DNA of 49,024 nt, from the NCBI GenBank assembly GCA_015655415.1, contig JAATFB010000029.1:1-49024 (forward strand), in the 5' to 3' direction. The position numbers were made by a program, and so were the translations under genes. Below, in pieces: positions 7,988 to 16,543 of the stretch. This stretch comes from Actinomycetales bacterium. GTDB lineage: Bacteria > Actinomycetota > Actinomycetes > Actinomycetales > Microbacteriaceae. The notes beneath the pieces are model-generated. The model worked only from the letters and a program-made list of their open reading frames with translations, had not been told where the DNA came from and did no database searches. How positions within the stretch are numbered: the first letter of the stretch is position 1; the number at the start of each line of letters is the position of its first letter.

Positions 7988-8833
7988 ATGGAGATCGAGA
8001 TCGCTGCGTTGATACGGGCCGGTGGCGGGGTCATGCATCGCTCGTCGTTGCGCGCGGTCGGTGTCTCGCCATATCGGATCAGGGCCGCCATCGAGGCCGG
8101 AGCGGTGGTGCGCGCCGGGCGCGCGCGCGTTGCCGCCTCCGGAACCCATCCGGACCTCGTGGTCGCCGCGGAACTCGGCGCTCGGCTCTCCTGCATCACG
8201 GCGGCACGGCACAGAGGCCTATGGGTTCGCAACGACCATCGCTTGCACCTCTCCGTACGGCCCGGATTCCGGTCTCGCGGCGATCCGCCGACGGTGTTGC
8301 ACTGGGGGCGTGTTCCCGTGCCGGTCGGCAGGGACGCCGCGATGGAGCCCGTGCACAACACCCTCGTTCACCTTGCCGCCTGCCAGCCCAGGGACTATGC
8401 CGTCGCGGCCTTCGACTCGGCGCTGCGGACGGGAGCGGTCTCCTACGAGGAGCTGCGGCAGCTCGCCGGCGTGCTGCGCGGACGGTTCGCCGAAGTCGTC
8501 GCTCTGGCGGACGGGCGTGCGGATGCCGGCGGCGAGTCCCTCGCCCGCGTGCGTCTCGGTGCGCGGGGGCTGGTCATGATCCCTCAGGTGGTTCTCGACG
8601 GTCATCCAGTCGATGGCCTGATCGGATGTCGGCTCGTGATCCAGATCGACGGATTCGAGTTTCACAAGGATCCGTCTCGTCGGGCTCGAGATCTCGCGCA
8701 GGACCGACGCCTCGCGTTGCGCGGGTACACGGTCTTCCGATACCCGTCGCGGGCCATCGAGGAACGTTGGCCTGCGATTGAGGATGAGATAGCCGAGGCG
8801 GTCGGGTTAGGACTGCACGAGCGAGATAGGTAG
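7988..8833 (+). CDS. AbiEi-like winged helix / DUF559 nuclease-fold protein
   Basis: A 281-aa protein. Residues 1-50 resemble the N-terminal winged-helix of AbiEi-type antitoxins (ALIRAGGGVMHRSSLRAVGV... then a YRI...AAIEAG helix). The C-terminal about 90 aa match the DUF559/Vsr-like PD-(D/E)xK fold: GGESLARVRL, VDGLIGCRLVIQIDG, a DRRLALRGY helix and VFRYPSRAI. Such proteins are frequent and variable in Microbacteriaceae. Their biochemical role is not established; nuclease or regulatory activity is inferred. ATG at 7988 is preceded by GGAAGGAGG (7964-7972). It sits in a repeat-rich patch between conserved genes, which suggests an accessory insertion. No abiEii-like toxin partner is visible next to it. 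Confidence 0.75.
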   Translation: MEIEIAALIRAGGGVMHRSSLRAVGVSPYRIRAAIEAGAVVRAGRARVAASGTHPDLVVAAELGARLSCITAARHRGLWVRNDHRLHLSVRPGFRSRGDPPTVLHWGRVPVPVGRDAAMEPVHNTLVHLAACQPRDYAVAAFDSALRTGAVSYEELRQLAGVLRGRFAEVVALADGRADAGGESLARVRLGARGLVMIPQVVLDGHPVDGLIGCRLVIQIDGFEFHKDPSRRARDLAQDRRLALRGYTVFRYPSRAIEERWPAIEDEIAEAVGLGLHERDR

Positions 8834-8862
8834 CCGCGATGTCCGGTATCGACCGCTTGCCG

Positions 8863-8905
8863 TGCGCTACGGATTTCGTTCTGCGCTACGGATTTCGTTC
8901 TGCGC
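8863..8905. repeat. tandem 19-bp repeat, possible fragment of the palindromic repeat family
   Basis: TGCGCTACGGATTTCGTTC occurs at 8863-8881 and 8882-8900, with a third partial copy. GCTACGGATTTC differs by one base from the outer arm GCTATGGATTTC of the element at 42701. Confidence 0.7.
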
Positions 8906-8955
8906 TTCGTGGGCGAGAGCGTCCTCATGTCGCACACGAGGAAATGCGTAGCAGA

Positions 8956-8984
8956 GGGAAACATTCACCAGGGGGAAACATTCA
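8956..8984. repeat. two direct copies of GGGAAACATTCA
   Basis: Copies are at 8956-8967 and 8973-8984 (17-bp period). The region 8834-9175 has no convincing gene; it is less GC-rich than its surroundings and follows the nuclease gene. Confidence 0.7.
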
Positions 8985-9175
8985 GCAGAGGAGGACTATG
9001 CGGCGAAGCGAGGAAACAAGACCAGGGAACGAACGAGGTGTGCGTCGTGGCAGGCACGCGGCGAGGACGACGGCACGCGGCGAGAAGGACATGGCGAGGG
9101 ATGGATGTGCATCGCGAGACCGGCGGATCGGCCTCGTGACGGGCCTCCGCACGACGGAGTCCGTGGCGGCCCGCA

Positions 9176-11152
<1,977 letters not shown>

Positions 11153-11365
11153 GGATTCGCTCCTTCGCGAGATGGCGTCACGCGCACGGCTGGCAGAACG
11201 CTGACGACGATACCGGTTGCCCCGCGGCGTCGCGAACGAGGCGTGTGCGACCACGGTCTGCGTCGTCGCATCGGGCCGGTCAGGGTCGAGACGGTGGGCT
11301 CCTGGTGGAGTGATTCGCCGCGGGAGCGGCCAGCCTGCGGCAGGGATCCCCAGCGCGCGAACATC

Positions 11366-11414
11366 TTGCGCCGTGCCGGTGATGGCGTACACTATCGATC
11401 GGCCGAATGATAAT
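11366..11414 (+). promoter_or_regulatory. promoter candidates for the 6C RNA
   Basis: TTGCGC (11366-11371) and TACACT (11388-11393) are separated by 16 bp, giving a start near 11400. GATAAT (11409-11414) would instead give a start near 11421. The sequence alone does not decide between them. The opposite strand of 11389-11394 reads TAGTGT, so acs could be transcribed divergently from the same place. Confidence 0.45.
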
Positions 11415-11420
11415 TCTGGC

Positions 11421-11500
11421 GTGCGGCGAGCGCGATTCCCCCCAATCCCTCGTCGCTGAGGCGGCACCTGTTCCCCCCAATAGGTGCCGCCCCTTGCTGT
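11421..11500 (+). ncRNA. 6C small RNA (B11-type)
   Basis: Two consecutive hairpins each expose exactly six cytosines in the loop, the defining feature of the actinobacterial 6C motif. Hairpin 1: GCGGCGAG (11423-11430) pairs with CTCGTCGC (11449-11456), with an inner GAT/ATC closing TCCCCCCA (C-run 11438-11443). Hairpin 2: GGCGGCACCT (11460-11469) pairs perfectly with AGGTGCCGCC (11482-11491) around GTTCCCCCCAAT (C-run 11473-11478), followed by CCTTGCTGTT, which can act as terminator. In Mycobacterium tuberculosis the 6C RNA (B11) lies next to the homologous tad-like operon, so the location is also conserved. The C-rich loops are known to base-pair with G-rich mRNA sites. The 5' end is uncertain by about 20 nt. 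Confidence 0.9.
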
Positions 11501-11693
11501 TAAGCGGCGCTCCTCGTCTGCGCGGCGACGGGAGGCGGTCGTTCGGCCGGCACGCGGACGAAGCGACCGCATCGTCGGCTTTCGGCTGATCGCCGGTCCG
11601 TCCGTGAGGGCCCACCCTCCGTCCACAAGCCACCACGCGTGAAGGATGCGCACGGAGGATCGCAGTGGGCTCCGTGGCGTTGCGCCGTCCACG

Positions 11694-11699
11694 TAGCGT
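11694..11699 (+). promoter_or_regulatory. -10 box of the tad operon (leaderless)
   Basis: TAGCGT, 6 nt before the ATG at 11706. No ribosome binding site is needed or seen. Confidence 0.65.
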
Positions 11700-11705
11700 C
11701 GTCGC

Positions 11706-13124
11706 ATGCCTCTCTCATCCCGCTCGCGATCGGCCGCAGGACCGTTCGTTCCGCGCCCACTGGCCGCCGTCCGGACGGACAGCGCGCTGCCCTCCGCGAG
11801 GTCAGAGCGGGTCGGAGGAGCGCACTCCCTCGTGCCGTCGGATCCTGTCCCGTCTGCCGCGCTCCCGCCACCGGATGCGCACGCCGAATGCCGGCGCGGC
11901 AGATCGGGCGAGGAGGTCGCGGAGGGACGAGCCGGATCGGCCCGCAGCGGCCAGGAGCCCGGACGCGGCGGGTCCTCGGCACGTGCCACGGCCGTGGACG
12001 GATCTCGACCTGGGCCGGGCGGCGTTCCCACCGTCGATGCCCTGCAGGTCGCGGGGGTCGTCTCGCCCGTCCGCTCTCGCACCGAGGCGGCGTGGGAGCC
12101 GGCGGCGTCTGACGGCAGATCATCGGAGCACGACGACGCCCGCGGCCGAGCGGGCACGCTCGGGCCCGGGGAGCGGGATGCGGAGCCGGCCGGCTTCGCG
12201 GAGTGGTCCGCCTTCGGCTCGCTTGCTCCGTATCTGGCGGCCGAGGGCGTCACGGATGTGTTCGTCAACGGAAGCTCCGGCCTGTGGATCGATGCGGGAA
12301 CCGGTGCCGTGCGCGATCCGAGCTGGGTGTGCGATGAACGAGCACTCCGCGCCCTCGCCGTGCGCCTCGTGGCGCTCGGCGGACGGCACGTGGACGAGGC
12401 GAACCCGTGCGTGGACGTGCGGCTGGCCGCAGGCATCCGCGTACACGTCGTGCTTCCTCCGGTGTCCACGGCCGGCACTCTGGTGTCCGTCCGGGTGCCG
12501 AGGGCGCGCCGGTTCTCGTTGGACGAGCTGGATGCATCCGGCATGCTGGGCGTCTACAGAGGCCGCCTCGTGTCGGCGGTGGAGGGCCGGGCGAACCTCC
12601 TCATCACCGGGTCCGCCGGAAGCGGCAAGACCACTCTCCTCTCGGCGCTCCTCGCCGAGGCGCCCGAGCACGAGCGCCTCGTGTGCATCGAGGACGTCGC
12701 CGAGCTGCACGTGCGACATCCGCATGTCGTCGCCCTGGAGGCACGCCAGGCCAACCTGGAGGGCGCGGGCGCGATCGGGCTCGATCGTCTGGTGCGGGAG
12801 GCGCTGCGCATGCGCCCCGACCGGCTGATCGTGGGGGAATGCCGCGGCGCGGAGGTGCGCGACCTGATGGCTGCGCTCAACACCGGCCACGACGGGGGCG
12901 CGGGCACCCTGCACGCCAACTCGCTCGACGACGTGCCGGCGAGGCTGGAGGCCCTCGGCGCCCTCGCCGGCATGGACGCCGCAGCGGTCGCACGGCAAGC
13001 GGTTAGCGCGTTCGACCTCATCGTTCATGTCGAGCGCGTCGCGGGCGTGCGCAGCGTCGCGTGCTGCGGCAGGTTCCAGGTGGACGCCGGCGGCCACCTG
13101 ATCGCTAAGGAGCTTCGATCGTGA
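11706..13124 (+). CDS. tadA: TadA/CpaF-type secretion ATPase
   Basis: A 472-aa hexameric motor ATPase of the type II/IV secretion superfamily that would power Flp pilus assembly. The first about 160 residues are Pro/Ser/Arg-rich and probably disordered. The N-terminal domain then follows ([17 protein letters not shown], typical of CpaF). The RecA core has Walker [12 protein letters not shown] (about 300), the Asp box CIEDVAEL, Walker B-type [12 protein letters not shown], and the His box [15 protein letters not shown]. The TAGCGT box 6 nt before this ATG supports the long N-terminus despite its low complexity. Its stop overlaps the next gene (GTGA). Homologous to the Rv3659c position of mycobacteria; the CpaE/Ssd-like gene that usually precedes it is absent. 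Confidence 0.92.
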   Translation: MPLSSRSRSAAGPFVPRPLAAVRTDSALPSARSERVGGAHSLVPSDPVPSAALPPPDAHAECRRGRSGEEVAEGRAGSARSGQEPGRGGSSARATAVDGSRPGPGGVPTVDALQVAGVVSPVRSRTEAAWEPAASDGRSSEHDDARGRAGTLGPGERDAEPAGFAEWSAFGSLAPYLAAEGVTDVFVNGSSGLWIDAGTGAVRDPSWVCDERALRALAVRLVALGGRHVDEANPCVDVRLAAGIRVHVVLPPVSTAGTLVSVRVPRARRFSLDELDASGMLGVYRGRLVSAVEGRANLLITGSAGSGKTTLLSALLAEAPEHERLVCIEDVAELHVRHPHVVALEARQANLEGAGAIGLDRLVREALRMRPDRLIVGECRGAEVRDLMAALNTGHDGGAGTLHANSLDDVPARLEALGALAGMDAAAVARQAVSAFDLIVHVERVAGVRSVACCGRFQVDAGGHLIAKELRS

Positions 13125-14239
13125 GCACGGGAAGGCGTGCGACGCGGCGGGGATCGGACCCGACCGTCCTGGAGGACGAGCGGGGACGATCTCCCAGGGC
13201 GGCACCGAGCGTCGAGCGTCCGCGTGGTGCGCGGGGCTCGTACCCACGGGTGCGTCCACCCGTGGAGGACGTCGCCGACATCGCGCAGCGACTGGCCGTG
13301 CTGCTCGCTTCGGGCGTGCCCCCGGCGGCGGCATGGGGATATCTCGCCGACTCCGTGCTGACGGCCGGAGGCGCGTCCAAGGCCCGGGGGTTCGAGGTGA
13401 CCGTCGCGGTCGTGACCGCCGCGGCACACGCGGCCGTGCGGGGAGGAGACACCCCGCGGGCGATCGCCGCCGCGGTCGACGAGACGGCGATCGCCCGCAC
13501 ATCACGGCGGGGACGGGGAGGAGGCGCAAGTGAGACGCGGGACGCATGGCGGGGGCTCGCTGCGGCCGTTCAGGTCGCGACCGAGTCGGGGGCCCCGCTT
13601 GCCGAGACGCTTCGCGCGCTGGCCATCATGTGGCGGGATCTCGGGCAGTCGCAGCGGGATCGTGAGGCCGCATTGGCGGGGCCACGAGCCACGGCACGCA
13701 CGGTGCTGGCACTCCCGGTGGTGGGCATCCTGTTCGGCGCGGGGCTCGGATTCGACACGGTGCATGTGCTCGTCGCGACACCCGCGGGCCTGGCGTGCCT
13801 TGCGATCGGCGGCGGTCTCATGCTGGCCGCTCGAATGTGGAACCGTGCCTTGCTGCGCCGCGCGATGCCGGTCGACCGCATGCCGGGTCTGGCGGTCGGA
13901 CTCGTGGCCGTCGGTATGTCCGGTGGCGGATCGGTGGCGGGAGCCGTCGAGCGGGTCACGGGGGCCTGCGTCCGGTTCGGACTCGCACCGCCCTCCGCCG
14001 ACGCAGTGGGGTCCGTCGTGACACTCGCCGAACGCGCGGGCGTCGGCACGGTGGAACTGCTGAACGCGGAAGCGGAACGACGACGCCGCGATGCCCGAAG
14101 CGCGGCGCAGGAATCCGCGGCCGCATTGGGAGTGCGGCTGATGGTGCCACTGGCGATCTGCGTGCTGCCGGCATTCATGCTGCTGTCCGTCGTGCCGCTT
14201 GTGATGTCCATCCTGTCGTCCACACTGCGGGGGATCTGA
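13121..14239 (+). CDS. type II secretion F-domain membrane protein, apparently fused TadB-TadC
   Basis: 372 aa. After a basic N-terminus, residues about 48-165 hold a first T2SSF-like helical segment (DIAQRLAVLLASGVPPAAAW). Two membrane helices follow (about 193-230: VLALPVVGILFGAGLGF and a second one after LVATPAG). A second T2SSF-like segment follows (MPGLAVGLVAVGMSGGGSVA, about 250-330), then a C-terminal helix (LMVPLAICVLPAFMLLSVVP). Mycobacterial loci have two separate genes (TadB and TadC) here, so this looks like one polypeptide doing both jobs as the inner-membrane platform. The GTG start overlaps the tadA stop. The protein lacks the extra N-terminal membrane helices of long TadB proteins. 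Confidence 0.85.
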   Translation: MSTGRRATRRGSDPTVLEDERGRSPRAAPSVERPRGARGSYPRVRPPVEDVADIAQRLAVLLASGVPPAAAWGYLADSVLTAGGASKARGFEVTVAVVTAAAHAAVRGGDTPRAIAAAVDETAIARTSRRGRGGGASETRDAWRGLAAAVQVATESGAPLAETLRALAIMWRDLGQSQRDREAALAGPRATARTVLALPVVGILFGAGLGFDTVHVLVATPAGLACLAIGGGLMLAARMWNRALLRRAMPVDRMPGLAVGLVAVGMSGGGSVAGAVERVTGACVRFGLAPPSADAVGSVVTLAERAGVGTVELLNAEAERRRRDARSAAQESAAALGVRLMVPLAICVLPAFMLLSVVPLVMSILSSTLRGI

Positions 14240-14413
14240 GTCGTGTTCACCGAACCGCGACGCCGGCCACACCGCCTACCGCAGGCGGGAACACTGTGAG
14301 AAAGGGGCTTCTTGGAGGGCCTCGCGCCTCCTTGCCGGAGGTTCCGGGACGATCCGCGGCGCGACTCACGCGGACTCGCTCGGGCACGTCGGCGCCTTCG
14401 GATGCCCCACCAG

Positions 14414-14442
14414 CTCGTCCGGCATATGACTCGTTCGGCATA
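14414..14442. repeat. direct repeat CTCGTYCGGCATA
   Basis: 13-bp copies at 14414-14426 and 14430-14442 (16-bp period), immediately before the RBS of the pilin-like gene. They could be an operator or part of a leader structure; the function is unknown. Confidence 0.65.
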
Positions 14443-14462
14443 CGCAAGCAAAGGAGAAAGTC

Positions 14463-14837
14463 ATGCAGTTGATCAGATCGCGACGGTTCCGACTCGACGG
14501 GCTCGGCCCTCGCCCTGTGGGCGGTCGGGGGCGACGGTGTGCGCTGGTCACCGGGCGACGACCCGGCAGCGGGTTCGTTCCCACCGGCGCGGCGACACGG
14601 GTGGCAACGCCCCGGCGAGGCGGAGCTCTCTGGCCCTCTCCCCGAGCGCGCGCCCGAGGCGTCGCGTGGGGCATGCGCCTGCTCGCTGACGAGACCGGGT
14701 CGGCGACCGCGGAGTACGCCGTGGCCACCATGGCCGCCGTGGGATTCGCGGGGCTGCTGGTGCTGATACTGCGCGGTGACGAGGTGCGCGGCATCTTGAC
14801 CGACCTGGTGCGCCGTGCCCTCACCGTGGCGGGCTGA
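14463..14837 (+). CDS. DUF4244 pilin-like protein
   Basis: 124 aa. The last about 55 residues carry the DUF4244 signature, DETGSATAEYAVATMAAVG then FAGLLVLILRGDEVRG and a short amphipathic end. This is a Flp-pilin-like hydrophobic helix preceded by a Gly/Ser/Ala processing site and Glu+5-type residue. It is probably the major pilin-like subunit of this tad locus. Homologues are usually 60-75 aa; here about 66 Arg/Gly-rich residues precede the core. The long start is nevertheless favoured because AAAGGAG sits 6-7 nt before ATG 14463; an internal ATG at 14672 would give the usual short form. No prepilin peptidase is encoded in the window. Confidence 0.82.
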   Translation: MQLIRSRRFRLDGLGPRPVGGRGRRCALVTGRRPGSGFVPTGAATRVATPRRGGALWPSPRARARGVAWGMRLLADETGSATAEYAVATMAAVGFAGLLVLILRGDEVRGILTDLVRRALTVAG

Positions 14838-14839
14838 CC

Positions 14840-15361
14840 GTGGCCCGGATGTCTCGCATCGCGTCGTTCCGCGCGGTCACGCGTCGATGGCGGCCCGGGC
14901 GCCGGTCGACCGAGCATGGATGCAGTGGGCGGTCCGTCCGTTCTCTCGAGCTCGCTGCCGGCGTCGGCCGGGTCACGAGGCACGCGCGGCATGGTGCGGC
15001 TCCGAGCTCGGATCGCGGCAGCGTCACGGCGGAGTTCGCCGCCGTCATGCCCGCGGTGCTGCTGGTGCTGGCGTTCGGGCTCGGAGCCATCGAAGTGGTC
15101 GTGCAGCAGGCGCGGCTGACGGACGCGGCGGCCGACGGCGCGCGTTCGCTCGCACGCGGTGACGCACCGACGACGGCAATAACGCGCATGGCCGAGGCAG
15201 TCGGAGATGTCTCGACGAGGATCGGCGGGAGCGGTGACTTCATCTGCGTGACACTGGACCAGTCCGCGGCAGGTCCAGCGGCGTTGACCCTTCTATCGGT
15301 CACGGGAAAGGGGTGTGCGCTCGGTGACGCGGCGTCCGGCGAAGGCGGCGGGGACCGGTGA
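14840..15361 (+). CDS. TadE family pilus-associated protein
   Basis: 173 aa. A TadE-like core begins at about residue 57: DRGSVTAEFAAVMPAVLLVL plus AFGLGAIEVVV, a single membrane helix preceded by a GS-(V)TAEF processing-like site. A periplasmic/extracellular part with two Cys follows. TadE proteins are pseudopilins required for Flp assembly. GTG 14840 starts 2 nt after the preceding stop and has no own RBS, consistent with translational coupling. The first 55 residues are Arg-rich and unlike most TadE, so a start further downstream is possible. The stop overlaps the next start (GTGA). Confidence 0.82.
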   Translation: MARMSRIASFRAVTRRWRPGRRSTEHGCSGRSVRSLELAAGVGRVTRHARHGAAPSSDRGSVTAEFAAVMPAVLLVLAFGLGAIEVVVQQARLTDAAADGARSLARGDAPTTAITRMAEAVGDVSTRIGGSGDFICVTLDQSAAGPAALTLLSVTGKGCALGDAASGEGGGDR

Positions 15362-15702
15362 GCGGCGACCGGGAACGCGGCTCGGCGAGCGTCATCGTCA
15401 TCGGACTGCTCGCGGCGCTTCTCATCGCCAGCGTGGCCGCCGTCGGCGCCTGTGCGCTCCTCGCGGCGAAGCAACGGGTGTCGGCGGCCGCCGATGCCGC
15501 GGCCCTCGCGGCCGCGGACACCGCGAGCGGCCTGATCGCGGGTTCTCCGTGCGATCGAGCCGCACAGGCGGCGCGGCTCAACGGCGCGAGGCTCGGGCGT
15601 TGCCGGCTGGCGGGAGCCGTGGCGTTGGTGAGCGCCGAAGCCGCGCTCGGAGGCATCCCCATCGCAGTGTGGGCGCGAGCCGGTCCGCCCGACGACGGCT
15701 GA
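15358..15702 (+). CDS. TadE-like protein of the 'helicase/secretion neighbourhood' type
   Basis: 114 aa with DRERGSASVIVIGLLAALLI followed by further small hydrophobic residues. This is a membrane helix with the same GSA processing-like site as the two preceding genes, then the AAKQRVSAAADAAALAAADT stretch characteristic of the family found beside tad loci in actinobacteria (Rv3654c-like). It ends with two Cys-containing segments. The GTG start overlaps the TadE stop, so it is the last gene of the tad operon. The DEAD/DEAH helicase that gives the family its name is not present next to it here. Confidence 0.82.
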   Translation: MSGDRERGSASVIVIGLLAALLIASVAAVGACALLAAKQRVSAAADAAALAAADTASGLIAGSPCDRAAQAARLNGARLGRCRLAGAVALVSAEAALGGIPIAVWARAGPPDDG

Positions 15703-15761
15703 GTCGCGCATTCGCCGTCCCCACCCTGACGTGACCGACACCGCGGTGAGGCGGCGTTGTC

Positions 15762-16004
15762 TCAGCCGAACACGGCCTCGACGTAGCGGTAGTCGACCGC
15801 AGTCGGCCTGTCCGCGTCGCCCGTCTCAGAGGCGTACTCGACGCCGCCGGAACGCGTGTAGACGTATCGTTTGTCCCCGGTGGCGGCGATCTCGAGCCGC
15901 GGTTGGGGTTCACCGGACTCTAGGAAGTCGGTCCTGATGGTCTTGCCCTCGAGAGGGCCGTCCGTCAGCTTCGCGGTGTATGCGCTGTGGGATGAAGTAC
16001 CCAT
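15762..16004 (-). CDS. small hypothetical protein with a GPL(E/D)G motif
   Basis: 80 aa, acidic and soluble, starting MGTSSHSAYTAKLTDGPLEG and ending VDYRYVEAVFG. The Y-A-L-x-x-GPLEGK-T pattern followed by beta-strand-like segments (PRLEIAA, KRYVYTRS, VDYRYVEA) resembles small 'GGPLDG' proteins found in actinobacteria and their phages; function unknown. Start ATG 16004 has GACAAT 6 nt upstream (leaderless). It lies alone and is convergent with the tad operon and divergent from topA. Confidence 0.72.
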   Translation of the reverse strand: MGTSSHSAYTAKLTDGPLEGKTIRTDFLESGEPQPRLEIAATGDKRYVYTRSGGVEYASETGDADRPTAVDYRYVEAVFG

Positions 16005-16010
16005 ACGGCC

Positions 16011-16016
16011 ATTGTC
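16011..16016 (-). promoter_or_regulatory. -10 box of the 80-aa protein gene (leaderless)
   Basis: Minus-strand GACAAT with a 6-nt gap to the ATG at 16004. Confidence 0.5.
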
Positions 16017-16209
16017 TCCCGCCCTGCCGGCCGGTCAAGCCCCGCGCTCGGCCGCAACGACGCCTCGCTGGTCCGCCGAGCCCCACGGCCGTTCCCGAGC
16101 GCCCGGGGAGTGCCCAAGTGGCGGGGCCGAGCGATGATCAGGCAGCGCGACAGCGAACATGTGTATCGTGTGCCTGACGAGCGCCGCGGCTCGAACGCAC
16201 GGTGGGGCG

Positions 16210-16221
16210 GATGACGTCATC
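16210..16221. promoter_or_regulatory. perfect palindrome GATGACGTCATC, candidate operator
   Basis: A 12-bp perfect inverted repeat, about 325 bp upstream of topA and 195 bp upstream of the divergent small gene. The binding protein is unknown. Confidence 0.4.
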
Positions 16222-16379
16222 GGGTGAGAACTCGGAACACTGGTCGAAGCCACTGGTCGAAACCGCTCGCTCGGGCGTGCGGTCTCGGCCGGCGAGGAAC
16301 CGGGCGCTCGGCCAGCCGGGCGGCGCAAGCCGTTGGGCGCAAGCCGCGCGAGGGCCCGACGGGGCATCCCCGATCCCAG

Positions 16380-16436
16380 CGCCTGAAGGGTTCGGATTCG
16401 CCTGAAGGGTTCGGGTTCGATCGAAGGGCTCGGGTT
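16380..16436. repeat. 19-bp tandem repeat, three units
   Basis: CGCCTGAAGGGTTCGGATT (16380), CGCCTGAAGGGTTCGGGTT (16399) and CGATCGAAGGGCTCGGGTT (16418). The period is not a multiple of three, which argues against coding and for a leader or promoter role. Confidence 0.8.
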
Positions 16437-16543
16437 CGATCGGCGGACGCGCTGGTCGTGAGCGACGGCGAGGGGGACCGCACCACACCACCGACGCAGC
16501 AACACTCGAGCAGCACAACAGCAGTCATAAATAAGGGAGACAG

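Larger units (their letters stand above)
16017..16543. other. long leader/promoter region of topA
   Basis: 527 nt without a convincing gene. It holds a 12-bp perfect palindrome (16210-16221), an 11-bp direct repeat (CACTGGTCGAA at 16238 and 16251), a 19-bp triple repeat (16380-16436) and the topA ribosome binding site GGGAGA (16535-16540). No clear -10 box is evident. Confidence 0.55.

Noticed and set aside
11431..11438. RamB-type operator in the acs leader
   Set aside because: Only an 8-bp match to half of the palindrome at 30757; it is fully explained by the 6C RNA stem and loop.
16154..16169. SOS-box-like CGAACATGTGTATCG
   Set aside because: Only one half matches the actinobacterial LexA consensus; the other half differs at four positions and no SOS gene follows.
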